A DNA stretch of 64,000 nucleotides from Sacculina carcini. Taxonomy: Eukaryota > Arthropoda > Thecostraca > Sacculinidae. Positions 45,538 through 57,433 of the stretch are shown here, one piece after another; position 1 is the first letter of the stretch; every line of letters starts with the position of its first letter. Below the pieces are notes generated by a model that saw only the letters and a program-made list of their open reading frames with translations, had not been told where the DNA came from and did not search any database. The translations under genes were made by a program, and so were the position numbers. The stretch is taken from NCBI GenBank assembly GCA_916048095.2, contig OU696594.1:5958781-6022780 (forward strand), read 5' to 3'.

Positions 45538-48500
45538 CTGCAGTCGTGTGGGCTCATCACTGCAGTCTGTATGTGTGTGTGTGTGTGTCGCCGGCTGTGT
45601 TGATGTTGGTGTGTTGAGACGACGGCAGAACGGCACCAGGTGCGCTGCCGTCCGACCGCTTGCATGTGCTGCTCGTCGCACGTGCAGGCTGCCCGTCCGC
45701 CCAGCCGGGTCTACGGCGGCGGCAGCGGCGGTGCAGCTGATCTCACCAGCTCTGCTGTGTCGTTGTGTTGAGTGCAGAGTGTGTGCGATAGTTGACAGTG
45801 CTAGTGGGCGTCGTCAGCTGTATGGCAAATGTGCAGTGTCGTTTGTTTGTTTCGGTGCAGTAGCCTAGTGGCCGTGTTTTGAGCTCAACATCATCGGTAA
45901 CAGTGTGTGTGTGTGTGTATGTGTGAGTGTGGCCATTGGTCACGAATGTTTGCGCTGATGAGCCGTCCGTTGAAGCATTGTAGCGGTGAGTTGTCTCAAT
46001 GCTCCGATTCTGATGTCATCACCACCACTCTGGCCAACCCCACGTTTGCCGTTCCTCCAACGCGTTCAGCTCGGGATTTCTTGCGTGCTTCCTCGGATAG
46101 TGACAGCGGTGGCTGGCATTCGTCGCTGGCTTTGTCGAGGCCCGGGGACAACACAGTGGGGTCCCCGGGCCTCTCGTCGTCTTCTGGCCGCCAACGTCGT
46201 GTTTCTCTGGCGCCAGCCGGTGATCGATGTTCGATTTCGTTGGCTGCGACCGAATTACCGGAGCACAGTTCCAATATGAACGCACGGCAGATGTTGATGA
46301 CGGATATTGTCACTCACCATGATCCTGGTATCAATTCGGAAGAAGTATGCCCAGTGGCCGTCAACAGTTCAGATCATATACAAGATGGCGTTGCTAGGGT
46401 GAAACGCAGTGACTCGGTTAGAGACAAACAACCGTCTGTCGTCACAAATGTCGATGCGAGCATTAGTGAAGCTCCTAGATGCACCAATGGTCAGACTGAC
46501 CGTGTGCGTCCTGCAGACGTTTCCCGATCTTCCGGCCAGACTGCCGCCATGGAGTCACTCAAGCAGCTACGGATTTCATCATCAGCGGCCGAGTTAGTGT
46601 CGAACAGTGTGTCACAGGCCTACGGCACTTGTCGCAGAGTCGAGCTTTTGCCGAGTCGATCTCAGCGAGAGGTGGACAGCAGGTTGTGTCGCGGTCCGAT
46701 GACCTCTTCCTCCGGTGTTGACGCACGGAGACCGGCCAGGTCTGCTGCTGCTGCTGTGTGGCGCGTGCCGAGCTTCAGCTACCATCAACCGCCAGTTCAT
46801 GCACGTCGTCGTCTGCATTTGAATCGCTTCCGCCAACGACCAAACGGCCAGGGTTTTGTTGGTGACGACCGCTACTCACCTTCATCATTGTCGTCCGTTG
46901 ATGGTGCTGGCGTGGAGTGGTCGCGGTCCTCTGCCATGTGTTGTGCCGAGAGGCTCGGACTGAGTGTGGACGGAGCCGTCGTCGGTCTCTGCTGCTGTTC
47001 CGTGCGGTCCCACTGTCGCGGTGCAGGTGGAGGTTTTCTTCGTCGCTGTCACAGTGATCCTTGTGGTCGGTCCGGTGCTGTACCATCACCTCCTTCCTCC
47101 CCACATCATCATCATCAACATCACCATCCTCTCGCTGCTCCTACTGCAGCCGCTCTTGCGCCCATGTCTCCGGCATCATGGCTTCACTGTGGCTGGAATA
47201 GTGGACAGCGGCGTGGTGCAGTGTCGGGCGATGTATGGCGCAGGTGTGCTTCCAAGCAGTTCCCCGCCGACTGTCGTACTGCCTCAATGGAGCAGCGATG
47301 GACCACAGCGGCAGTCATGGCTCCTGACCGCTCGTGCTCATATCGACGCTGTCGTCGACCGTCGGCGCCGTCGCAATATTATCGCTGTGAGTTGCGCTGT
47401 ATCGGATCAGGCTAGCTTTCTCCCGAACACTTACACGTACTCTAGCTCAATATCTCAATGATCAAACTTGATTATGTATCGATTTTATTCTGAAGTGTGT
47501 GTGTGTGTGTGTTGACTGGTTCTTGTTCACAATAGCCTTTGTGTGTGTGTGTGTGTGTGTTTCGTGTTGAATTCATCCAACGCTACATGTTACTGCTGTT
47601 ACTCATACATAGCTTGTCTACAGCGTCAGGTGTGTGTGTGCACGTTGATTTGTGTGTGTGTGTGTGTCTGCGTGTTTGACGTAGAGAGATGCGTGTGTGT
47701 GCGCTCTATCTGACACGCGACCCACATTTTCACCAACTTTCGGCGTCTTTGTCCACGTCTTCCTTTCTCCACATAAAACACACACCCACACGCACGCAGA
47801 TGAGCATGCAGGTGTGTGTGAATGTGTTCCGTTGCTCGCTGCACGCGCCAGTCTTATGCAAATGACAGCGTCATAAATTGTCGCGTATCAATAACGCTGT
47901 CATTGGGCCGATCACTGGTCGATGATTGCCGAATCTGAACTGTCGTGTGTTATACAGCTGTGTGAATTGTCACCTGACCTGTTCTTGCATCACTTCCCTT
48001 GTGTCAAGACTGCGCAATCTGTTCGCTAGAAGAAGGGATCTTTTATTGTCGTGTTTTGCTCTTCAATCGTGTCTTATTCGGTCTAGAATATGGCCTAGAA
48101 AGTCTGTGTTTGGCAGGGAATGACGGAATTTCAAGCTATCGCAATTTCTTTTTACGGTCGAAATTTGGAATTTGTTCCGTGACATCAGGAGGGTTGTGTT
48201 GTTGGTTTTGATGTGTTCTCTGTACTTTGATGCCGTCTGGTTTATATCACCAGAAAGTTGTGTCGAATTGAACCTCATGCCGAAGCATGTCCCTCAATAA
48301 TTACCTTATTCCTACACTTCTTATCTCAGCTTTTTCCAGATGCTCATTTGACAAACAGACTGAAAGGATTGGAATATATACATCTCACGGACACATATAT
48401 ACACATAATTACATAGTACATAATTACATGTACACCAGTATATAACATGCTCAGCTATCTTGTATTCAAGAACCGTGTGTGTGTATGTGTGGGTGTCAGT

Positions 48501-49152
48501 TAATTCGAGTCAGCCCCCGCAGCGTCCGTGGATACCGCTGGACCGACCATGCACCACCAGGTCCACGTGCATCTTCACCGTGATGTGCTACAACGTGCTG
48601 TGTGAGAAGTACGCCACTCGACAGATGTACGGGTGAGTATCACGACACTTACACACACACACTAATATATCAGGAAGCATCAAACAGTTGACATATTTCG
48701 ACAGACTAAAAAGTTAGGTTTGACAAAGCTAGAAGATAGGAGGGTTAGAGGAGATTTGATCACAATTTATATAAATGTATTACGGGGAAATATAGAAATT
48801 GAAAAACTGGAAGCTGTGTGAATTTTCCAAAACTAACAGAAATGTGTACAATTTTGACATTCTAAGACGCAGATTTTAAAAGGACGTTTATAAACATAGT
48901 TTCCCACATATAGAGCTGAATAGAATGCTTGGTAATAAATTAACAATTAGCGACAGTGTTCATCAATCAACAACAAGAAGCATATTGTCAAGAAGAAATA
49001 CGACATGACTGGAAGTGTGGCAGTCACGAGCCTATCTGACTCATTACTGTGCCGATACAACTAGTAACAACATATACAGCTCACCTCAGCAAAGATAATC
49101 TGCACAAAACGATTCAACCATGCAAAATCGACACTCTACTTATTAATTCATG

Positions 49153-49195
<43 letters not shown>

Positions 49196-52100
49196 CTGGC
49201 AGATATTGTCCCAAATGGGCGCTAGATTGGGAGTATCGCAAGAAATTCATCATGCAAGAGATTCGTAACTATTCGGCTGACATCATCACACTACAGGTCA
49301 CAACACACACACACACTGATACACACACACACACACACACTGACACACACACACACACACTGATACACACTACAGGTCATAACACACACACTGATACACA
49401 CTACAGGTCATAACACACACACTGATACACACACACACACACACAGAAACTGACACACATAAACAAACACACTGACACACACACATAATGTCTCTGTTTG
49501 CGTTATTTCTTGTTTAATATTACGTTTATTAACCACAAAAAGCAAGACTTGAAGGCGAACATAATTGCGCAATCACGTAGTCAGATTGTGAGTATTTTCA
49601 TACTGGCTCAATAGCCAGATTGAGTTGGTCACAACTAAAACAAAAAATAGGTAAATCTAAAAAAGCCTTCATAACCATTAATATTTACTAATATATATGA
49701 ACATATATGTATGTATGTGTGTGTGTGTAAGTATTACTGTATGCTTGTATGTTCTCACCGAGTTGTTTCCACAGAAATGAGTCTCAAATACTTGTGGTTC
49801 CTGTCTTCCAGTGATCTCACTTCTGTGTAAACATTTGTGTTGTGTGGTTGACAATTTATTTCGGTAATTTATTCCAATAATCTATTGTGCTTTATCTATT
49901 AATAATCTATTTTGGAAGTTATATTTTTACACATCCATCTTGATTCTCTGTTTTTGAAGGCCGAAATTATTATTCTTTTTTAATTGTGAATGTCGAAATA
50001 ATTTTGTGTTATGTGTCTCTTCTTTTTTGTTAGGCTTCTATAAATGTTGATCAAATCACCTCGTCTTCTTCTGTCTGCTAATGTTGGTAATGCCAGTTTC
50101 TGTCGTCTTTCTTCGTAGCTGTGTTTTTCTTCTGTTCTTGTGGCCGGTATTTGTACTCTTCCTAGTTTGAGAATGTGTGTGTAAATGTGTGTGTGTGTGT
50201 GTGTGTGTGTGCATATATATTGAAACAGGAGGTACAGACCGATCAGTTTTACGATTTTTTCCTGCCCGAACTGCAGCGAGAACGATACACGGGCATTTTC
50301 TCGCCGAAATCACGTGCCAAAACAATGGCCGAGAGCGAGCGGAAATTTGTCGACGGCTGCGCCATCTTCTGGCGAACTGACAAGTTAGTGTTCACTGCCA
50401 CCACTACACTAGACCAGTTGTTCTCAACCTTCTTCTTGCCATGGCTCCCTTCAACACAATGCGATTCCTTGTGCCCCCTAGAAATCCTTGTGTCCCCATA
50501 TACACATGTATTGTCATATATATTTCGTGAATAGTGAGAAAACATTGTGACCTCCATTTTTTTAATCCGGTCCTATGCCCCCTCAAAAGAACCGCATGGC
50601 CCACGTGGAAAAAAACTGATCTATTCCAGTGGTTCTCAACCTTTCTATCAGTGTTGGCACGACTTTTAAATGAGCAGTCAATTCTCGCACCCCCTGCTTC
50701 ATTCTTGATAGATATATTGAAATATATCAATACAACCGACGTTATAACAAAAAAAATTATATTTAATATTCATTGATACAAATCCTTTAAGAGGATTACG
50801 TAAAACCACATTTTTCAGGAAAATATAATGCATCGGCTAAACATATCAATCCTTTCTTTTTAATTATAGGAACCAGTCTCGCACCCCCCCCCCCCTCCCC
50901 CTTGTTAACCCCTGCGCTAGACTGGGGCTAAGACAACACATTGTGTTTGCATGCCTGTGTGCTTGTGTATATATATGTGTGTGTGTGTGTATTGTGTATA
51001 TATGTGCGTGTGTGTGTGTATTGTGTATATATGTGCGTGTGTATTGTGTATATATGTGTGTGTGTCATGATGTGTGTGTGTGTGTGTGTGTATGTGCTCA
51101 TGTGTGTGTGTGTCATGATGTGTGTGTGTGTGTCATGATGTGTGTGTGTGTGTGTGTGTGTGTGTATTGTGTATATATATGTGTGTGTGTTCATGTGTGT
51201 GTGTCATGATGTATGAATGTCAGATTCACGTTGGTGAAGGAACATCTGATTGAGTTCAACCAGCTAGCTATGGCCAATGCCGAAGGATCAGATGATATGC
51301 TCAACAGAGTTATGACCAAGGTGACCTCCTTCACTCTACCTGCTCCCCCTCTCTCCCTCTCTCTGTCTGTGTGTATGTGTGTTTGTGTGTCAGTACAATA
51401 CTGTGCGTATATGCAAGTTTCGTTGTGCTTCTACTATTACATTTTGCTATGAGTTTGTTGAGTTCAGTTTTTCAGAGAAGCAGTTGGATTTGTCACGATT
51501 TTCCTGCAATTGCCGCCATCATTCAGTATTTCGCGCAGTTTGTGATATTGTTCGCTTTCTAAAACGACTTATAACTATGCTTTATGGGTTTTTCTAATTA
51601 CAATGCTTGAATCATCTCTCAACTGCTTTGCTGCTTGTTTTAAACCCGCACGATTGATGTTCTGATCTGTGAACTCTTCGGATTTGGGCCTCTGTTATAA
51701 TCTCAGTCTGTAATGTTGGTGGCGTATTTAATTTCTCACTTTTTCCATGATAGTGTTGAAGGTTAAAGGTCTCAAATGACAGCTGCTACACGGGAAGAAG
51801 TGGAAGCTTATGAACACACACAGGTGTGTCCCGTGCAGCTCGCTGCCACCACAGAACCGACCTTCTCCACGCTATGACACCACAAGAACGGAAGACGTAT
51901 TAGAGAGGGCCACCTCCCCAGAATACATGACACAACACATAACTGATATCTGGTACCATCATTTACTGCTGGGTGGACAGGGTGTTCATGGCGTCCATTA
52001 TTTGTATGTTTGCGGGTCAGGATAATATCGGCCTGGCCGCCATGCTGGAGACACACGAGTCGGCGTGGGAGAACAATGGAGCTTGTGTGACGGATGTGGC

Positions 52101-53721
52101 GCCCTCTGGTGGCAATGTGGCGAGACAGAGATTGCTGGTGTGTACGGCACATATACACTGGGACCCCGAGTATTGTGACGTCAAACTGATTCAGTGTATG
52201 ATGCTACTGCACGAGGTACACACACACATACACATCACACACACACATCACACACACACATACACATCACACACACACATACACACACACAAGGAAACAT
52301 ATAGATAAATATGTACACACACACACACATTCATTAGAAAACTAGATAGCACATACGAAGGAAACTATATTTTTAGCTCTTATTATAAGCTTCTTATTAT
52401 TGAATCTTTTGGATATTGTAAATGTAAAAAACAAGTTTGATTTTTTAATTTGTTTGTTTGTCAGTCAACAATATGTCTATTTTTATAATGTCTGTTTTTT
52501 GTGTCTACAATTTATCCAATATTTCTGTATAACTTACTGTACCATATGTGTGTGTATAACTGTGTGTCTGTATAACTGTACTGTATGTATACCTCTGTCT
52601 GTCTGTCTGTATAACCATATGTGTCTGTATAACTGTGCCATATATGTGTGTGTGTGTGTGTGTGTGCGTTGTAGATTGGTCAGATCATGGAGAACGCTTC
52701 AACATCCTCATCAGCGACCACCTCCTCCTCGTCTGCGGATGTTGTCGTGTCTGACAGTGTAGCAGGAGGAGGGGCGGGTGGCATTCAGTTACTGCTGTGT
52801 GGAGACCTCAACTCGCTTCCTGACTCGGGAGTGGTGGAATTTCTCGTCAACGGTCGTGTATCGGCCGATCATCGCGACTTCAAAGAGCTGGGATATCGCA
52901 GCTCCTTGCGCCGGCTCAGCGAATGTGTCGAGAAGCCATGTAACATCAGTGGGGGGTTTGGAGCAGCAGGGGGGTTGAACGGTTGCACAGCTGCCGTTCG
53001 TTGTGAGTACACTCATCCATTTCGCTTAACCAGCAGCTATGCGCCCGAGGTGATGCCTTTCACCAATTTCACGCACGATTTTCGCGGCATCATCGACTAT
53101 ATCTTCCACAGTCGCGACACCATGACCCCGCTGGGAGTACTGGGACCACTGGACGCCGACTGGCTGCGCGAGAATAAAGTACACGGCTGTCCTCACCCGC
53201 ACATACCGTCAGGTGAGAGTCTGGGTGTCACAAATGGTAGAGTATTAGAGATATAGATAGGTAGAGTATGAGAGATATAGATAGGTAGAGTATGAGAGAT
53301 ATAGATAGGTAGAGTATGAGAGATATAGATAGGTAGAGTAGGAGAGATATAGATAGGTAGAGTATGAGAGATATAGATAGGTAGAGTATGAGAGATATAG
53401 ATAGGTAGAGTATGAGAGAGATAGATAGGCAGATTGCTATGAGGCTGTATGGGTTAATTTAAAGATGTATGGTATAGTGTACACACTACAAGTTGTATGA
53501 TTGTACACATGTACACACACACTCACATATATACCTACATACACCCAACGATGAATATTGCTAGTCAATGTTATCATATGTGTCTGTCTGTCTGTGTGTT
53601 TTTGACAGATCATTTTTCGTTGTTGGTTGAGTTGGAGATGTGTCGATCACCGCCTCTCAACGCACGCGCACATGCCCCTCTCTCTTCCACCACCGGCTCC
53701 TCCTCCACTCTGCATCGATAG
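40302..53721 (+). CDS. CNOT6: CCR4-NOT deadenylase CNOT6/CNOT6L (CCR4)
   Basis: CNOT6 is a poly(A)-specific exonuclease of the CCR4-NOT complex. Exons: 40302-40681, 41134-41218, 41307-41397, 48498-48632, 49203-49296, 50229-50383, 51224-51320, 52021-52215, 52675-53212, 53609-53721; every phase agrees. Leucine-rich repeats that dock on CNOT7/8 come first ([34 protein letters not shown]). Then comes the EEP nuclease: [20 protein letters not shown], catalytic Glu in [57 protein letters not shown] (Asp and Asn), [12 protein letters not shown], and HPHIPSDHFSLL (Asp-His). Catalytic residues are intact. Insertions of Ser/Thr/Gly-rich sequence lie in exon 9, and the tail after SLLVELEM is long. The exon with the start codon was not found. 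Intron 3 is 7.1 kb and holds an ORF and transposons. Confidence 0.95.
41809..42140 (+). mobile_element. tRNA-Val-derived SINE, copy 2 (CNOT6 intron 3)
   Basis: The best-preserved head: gactgcgtggtgtagtggta, cccgcctcacaag and ggttcaaatcccggcgga, then the shared body ending gtgtagcagctgccacttga. It has lost the tRNA 3' acceptor strand, so it is not a tRNA gene. Confidence 0.88.
42535..42840. mobile_element. hAT-type MITE, 306 bp
   Basis: Termini CAGGGGCTGTCAACCTTTTG and CACTTAAGAACCCCTG form imperfect inverted repeats typical of hAT. Flanking 8-mers are ttctaaat and ttctaaac (one mismatch). No coding capacity. It lies in CNOT6 intron 3. Confidence 0.85.
44225..44320 (+). repeat. Possible tRNA-derived SINE head
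   Basis: ataagctcagtggttcagtg resembles an A box and ggttcacggctagaatcctg an interrupted B box, about 30 bases apart. No second copy was seen in the window, so this is tentative. Confidence 0.25.
45946..47415 (+). CDS. Unknown Ser/Arg/His-rich protein, ORF nested in CNOT6 intron 3
   Basis: An uninterrupted frame of 489 codons starting [18 protein letters not shown]. The composition is clearly GC-richer than the surrounding intron and looks like disordered coding sequence: [71 protein letters not shown] (a possible 14-3-3 type R-x-x-S site), [20 protein letters not shown]. No known domain was recognised. The 3' half is Cys- and Trp-rich, so the protein may end earlier than the frame. It is on the same strand as CNOT6 and could be a nested gene, an alternative exon, or a long chance frame. 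The length and composition favour a real exon. Confidence 0.45.
   Translation: MFALMSRPLKHCSGELSQCSDSDVITTTLANPTFAVPPTRSARDFLRASSDSDSGGWHSSLALSRPGDNTVGSPGLSSSSGRQRRVSLAPAGDRCSISLAATELPEHSSNMNARQMLMTDIVTHHDPGINSEEVCPVAVNSSDHIQDGVARVKRSDSVRDKQPSVVTNVDASISEAPRCTNGQTDRVRPADVSRSSGQTAAMESLKQLRISSSAAELVSNSVSQAYGTCRRVELLPSRSQREVDSRLCRGPMTSSSGVDARRPARSAAAAVWRVPSFSYHQPPVHARRRLHLNRFRQRPNGQGFVGDDRYSPSSLSSVDGAGVEWSRSSAMCCAERLGLSVDGAVVGLCCCSVRSHCRGAGGGFLRRCHSDPCGRSGAVPSPPSSPHHHHQHHHPLAAPTAAALAPMSPASWLHCGWNSGQRRGAVSGDVWRRCASKQFPADCRTASMEQRWTTAAVMAPDRSCSYRRCRRPSAPSQYYRCELRCIGSG
47416..48497. other. CNOT6 intron 3, last part
   Basis: GT microsatellites (47494-47511, 47541-47561) and T-rich sequence. It ends in tgtgtgggtgtcag, the acceptor of exon 4. 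Nothing else was supported. Confidence 0.45.
48700..49035 (+). mobile_element. LINE RT C-terminal relic (CNOT6 intron 4)
   Basis: The + frame reads [20 protein letters not shown], the conserved segment near the end of many non-LTR reverse transcriptases. It is followed by stop-ridden sequence that still resembles the usual R-F-F-x-x-R end. Several stops show decay. Confidence 0.6.
49745..50165 (-). mobile_element. LINE relic, antisense (CNOT6 intron 5)
   Basis: The minus strand gives RRRRGDLIN-like sequence (from gacgaggtgatttgatcaac near 50050-50070) and an A-rich region, as in degraded LINE C-termini. It differs from the relic at 48700. Confidence 0.45.
50415..50914. mobile_element. hAT-type element, composite
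   Basis: Starts CAGTTGTTCTCAACCTTC and ends gttaacccctg; flanking 8-mers cactagac and cgctagac (one mismatch). A second terminus, CAGTGGTTCTCAACCTTTC, begins at about 50627, so one copy probably inserted into or recombined with another. A C-rich run lies at 50884-50900. Lies in CNOT6 intron 6. Confidence 0.75.
51755..51981 (-). mobile_element. tRNA-Val-derived SINE, copy 3, head missing
   Basis: The minus strand carries the SINE body from about ctgtccacccagcagtaaat to its tail, but the tRNA-like head is absent, so it is 5'-truncated. The truncated end lies only about 40 bases before CNOT6 exon 8. Confidence 0.85.
53235..53430 (+). repeat. Minisatellite, 24-bp unit, about 8 copies (CNOT6 intron 9)
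   Basis: The unit gtagagtatgagagatatag(atag) repeats with hardly any change. It starts 23 bases after the exon 9 donor (GTGAGAGTC) and each unit contains a donor-like ATAG|GTAGAG. Confidence 0.93.
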
Positions 53722-55716
53722 TCCCTCTCTCTCTCTCTCTCTCTACCTGTCTCTTTCATCTGCTATGTCTGTGTGTTGATTGGTGTTTTGTGTATCTCTC
53801 TCTCTCTCTGTCTATCTGTATATGTGTGTGTGTGTGTGTGTGTGCATTGAGGCTACTGTTTTGTAGTTGTACACACACATACAAACAAACACACAATATT
53901 AATACAAATTTATGTTGAAATTTGTCGTGTAGTGTATGTTTATGCATGTTCACCCTTTCTTTTGTGTATGTGTGTGTGTTATACCTTGACCTATGCTATA
54001 TATATGTGTATGTGTAGTGTAACCGTCCCTCATACGACCGCATACAAAGCAGGTATGGTGAAGTATACGAGCGTATACACACGAGCGCGTTCGCAGGGTG
54101 TCTTCATTTGTTTCACAAATATCGATGTTTATTTTCACATAGTTTGTACCGTGTCAGTATACTTGGTGTGTGTGTGTGTGTGTGTGTGTCAGTGTCAGTG
54201 TGTGTGTTTGGTCTGTTTGATGTTTAATCTGGTCTCTTTTCCAGTCTATCTATCATCGTGGAATCAGGTGTTTTGTGCCGTTTCTTTCCGTCTTCTTCCT
54301 TTCTATATGTGCATGTATGTTTGTGTGTGTCTGAATCGTTCAAATTGACTATGGTTAGTAGATACACAATAAACACAAACACATACATACACGCACAAAT
54401 ATACAAGTTTACAGACACACACACACAGCGTTGGACAAAAACGGCCTATTTTCATCCGTACAATGCAGATCAATGAGATAATTTCATATCGTACACTTCT
54501 ATGTAGACGTTTGTGTGTGTGTGTGTGTATGTGTGTGTGTGTGTGTGTCAGTATGTTGTGATATAGATCTCATATGCTGATATTTTGTTGTTGTGTGTTT
54601 GTGTGTGTTTTTGCCTTGCCTCCTGTTTTCTTATCGGGGCCAGTTTTGCTTTTCCTGTTTTATCGGCTGAATACTTCTTGCTTCTTTGAGACAATGTTCC
54701 GCATTGTGTGTGTGTATGTGTGTGTGTGTGTATGTGTGTTGTTTCGGCGTGGGTCGGGAATTTTACGAGGCCTATGTTGGTCTTTGAATGTTGAGGACAT
54801 CCGTTGTGTGTGTGTTTGTGTAAGCGACCACACCAACACATCCAACATCGCAGCTAGCGTTAACTACGGTGTGTGTGTGTCAGAGTGTGTTTGTGTGTGT
54901 GTGTGTGTGGCTCCCGCTTGCCTTTTTGTTGGTTCTGGCGTTTGGGTATCGGACGAATAGAGAGAAAGAGAAAAAGAGATGATACTATTTGCGTTTGTTT
55001 ATTGTTTCCATTTTGGCGTCGATTGTGGTGATTTTGTTGCAGTGACTTGCTTGCTTGTGTATGTCAGTGTGTGTAGGCCTGTTGTGGTTTCCGAAGCGGT
55101 TTTATTTTTCAGAGATTCTCCTGTGTATGTGTGTTTGTTTGTTTCTTGATGTGAACGGTACAGTGTTGATCGCTAATGCTCGCGCACACTATGTCCTCGT
55201 GTTGGTCCATGTATTGACCGTCACTCTATGTGTTTGTGTGTCAGTGTGTGTGTTTGTGTGTCGGAGATGGTTGTGCGTTGTTTTCTGTGTTCTGTATTCC
55301 ATCATCGTCATTGTCTGTATAATACATGTCTCAGAGCAATCAAGCAATCCTTCTCTCTCCGATCTATCGTCGCATGGAACTTGGCTATTCCACTCTCAAA
55401 TATGAGGCCGTGTACACTGTTCTGCAGTGAACATATACGCCCAAAATATCCACAGACCACAGATCATATTGACAACACATCACACCGGACAGACAGACAA
55501 ACAAACAAACAAGACAAACACTTGGCTGAGAACTGTTCAGGATGATACGCAGATGTGTAGTGTGACTGAAATATAACAGACAGCGTAATCACTGTATGAC
55601 TGGTGTCGTGTCTTGGCAACACTTGATAACAAGATTTGGCATCGCTCGACCGCATCAGTGACTTATTAGCTGCACTCATTTTTTCTGTTGTCATTTTTCA
55701 CGGAGTAATTTCCTAG
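53722..55716. other. CNOT6 3' flank, GT-rich
   Basis: The 3' untranslated region of CNOT6 should start here. Many GT runs follow. At about 55335-55400 the + frame reads SLRSIVAWNLAIPLS, which may be the C-terminus of a LINE reverse transcriptase (weak). No other exon was supported. Confidence 0.4.
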
Positions 55717-57433
55717 TTATTCTTGTTGTTTGGAGGTCTTGCTTTCCTGGAGAGGCTTTGGTGGGCCGGATGATGGGTGGGTGGGATGGCTGTCTTGACT
55801 TGCGCCTAGTCGGAGAGGAGCGTTGAACTGAGCTTGCACCTGAGTATACTCGGGTTTTGCTAGTTGACCGAGTGAAGCTTGTTTATATGGCGCCACTGCT
55901 CCTACACCAGCAACTGACGGAGGATCATGGTATTCTTCCCGTTGGTAAGGTCTACTGTACTGTCCCGGAGAGTTGTGTCGTTGTGTGTCGTCTGCGTAGT
56001 AGTGACGATACGGTCCCCGGTACAGAGGTATGCGTGCGTCGTGAGGCTGGTGATAGTACGCTCCTCTATCCGCCCCCAACACTCCTTGCTGGTGGTATTC
56101 AGGTTTTCTGACGGCCGGTCTGTGAATTGGATCGTAACCAAACTGTGCGAATCCGTAATTGCTCGGACCTCTGTACTGCTGAGAGGCATGGTATGGCGCA
56201 TGCACTGCTGCTTCAAGAAAAGATGGTTTCTTGAGTCGTTGCTCCACCTGGCCATCTAGGTGTGGTCTACGAGGAGCTGTGTGCTCTCCCGTCGGAGCAG
56301 CACCAGCAGCATATTGATAGTCGCCTGGTTTCTGCGGTCTATACTGCTGTGGTCCTGTCGCACTGCCACGGTGAGGATAGGAGTAAGAAGATGAATGTGG
56401 CACAGGTACTGGCCTGCTGAATCCCAATTGCCCGTTGTTGAGAGGACGTTCGATCTCCGGACTTCCAGAGTACACAAGTGACGAGCTGATCACGCCTGGA
56501 TGTGTAGCAACTGGTGGATGATTTGGCGATCCTCCCAGGAATCTCGTGGGTGCAGGCTGATGTGGATACGATGGTGCCGAGGAGAATTGAGGGTGGTGTC
56601 CTACGTTGACGGGAAATGGTGCTCCTCTGGTGGGTGCCAATTTGTAATCAGGAGCGTGGTGTCCTGGAAAATGCTGATGAGGAGGTGGTCTAGGTCTACT
56701 TGGTCCCGACGAGTGTGAGGAAGGGTTGCGATAGACTTGTGCGTCTCCACTTGGATGTTTGGACTCCTGGTGGGATTTAGGAACGTGATGTTTTTGTGGT
56801 TTCTGCTCGGAATGTGAGGTTGGTTCATATTGGCCGGGCTCATATGGTGCTGCTGTTAAACTCTGTGAACTGGAATGTTCTGCAGGGCGTTGCTGGGAGT
56901 GTTCCGGGTCGCCGTTTTGTATTCTTCCGTAGACAACACTCTGAGTGAACCCGTTGTGCCCGTCGTGACCTGGTGTCTGCAATCTACAACACAGACACGT
57001 GATTTATATTGTCATCTATGAGCAGAGCTATAAAAACCGCCCCCAAACCCCCGGCCGGTGGCCCGAGTGTTGAAGGGCCACTTTGCCTCGCTCATGATAT
57101 TGAAATTTATCATAAAGTATCGAATATAAGTACCGTAAATCCCCAGGAGACCGAGGGGCTGCTCGTAACTGCATTTTCCCGAAGTCTGACCTCTATTATA
57201 ATGGGGCCCTCCAGTACTGCATTCGGGGTGAGTTTATAAGATCTTGTTACGGCTGTCTATGAGCACATGTTATTTATCTTCATTTATACTGTCTCTACTA
57301 CTCGTTTACAAGTTGTTTTGGTGCGGAGGAGGTGCGCTTACCCATTGTGCACGCTTTTGTAAGCGTAGGCAGACCCGGTGATGCTGTGTTCTTGAGCTGT
57401 CGCCACGTACAGTAAAGCTGCCAATGGAATTAA
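55717..57433 (-). CDS. Secreted Pro/His/Tyr-rich low-complexity protein
   Basis: Exon 57433-57342 encodes a signal peptide and mature start: LIPLAALLYVATA, then QEHSITGSAYAYKSVHNG. The phase-2 junction leads into the long exon 56983-55717 (422 codons): QTPGHDGHNGFTQSVVYGRI, then a long stretch rich in Pro, His, Ser, Tyr and Gln (PSRPRPPPHQHFPGHHAPDY, YRGPYRHYYADDTQRHN). No globular domain is visible. A tiny first exon must supply the initiator; ATG near 57571 on the minus strand is a candidate but its donor is weak. The mature N-terminus is similar to the protein at 62151-63981, so the two are paralogues. An extracellular matrix, cuticle or secretion component is plausible from composition; no specific function can be assigned. 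Confidence 0.7.

Larger units (their letters stand above)
41398..45900. other. CNOT6 intron 3, first part
   Basis: Apart from the listed SINE, MITE and tRNA-like element, it consists of GT/CA microsatellites (for example 43695-43740, 44658-44692, 45070-45104, 45500-45535) and T-rich sequence. From about 45610 to 45760 it turns GC-rich, like a promoter or exon of the ORF that follows. Open frames at 43740-44110 were examined but not accepted. Confidence 0.5.
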
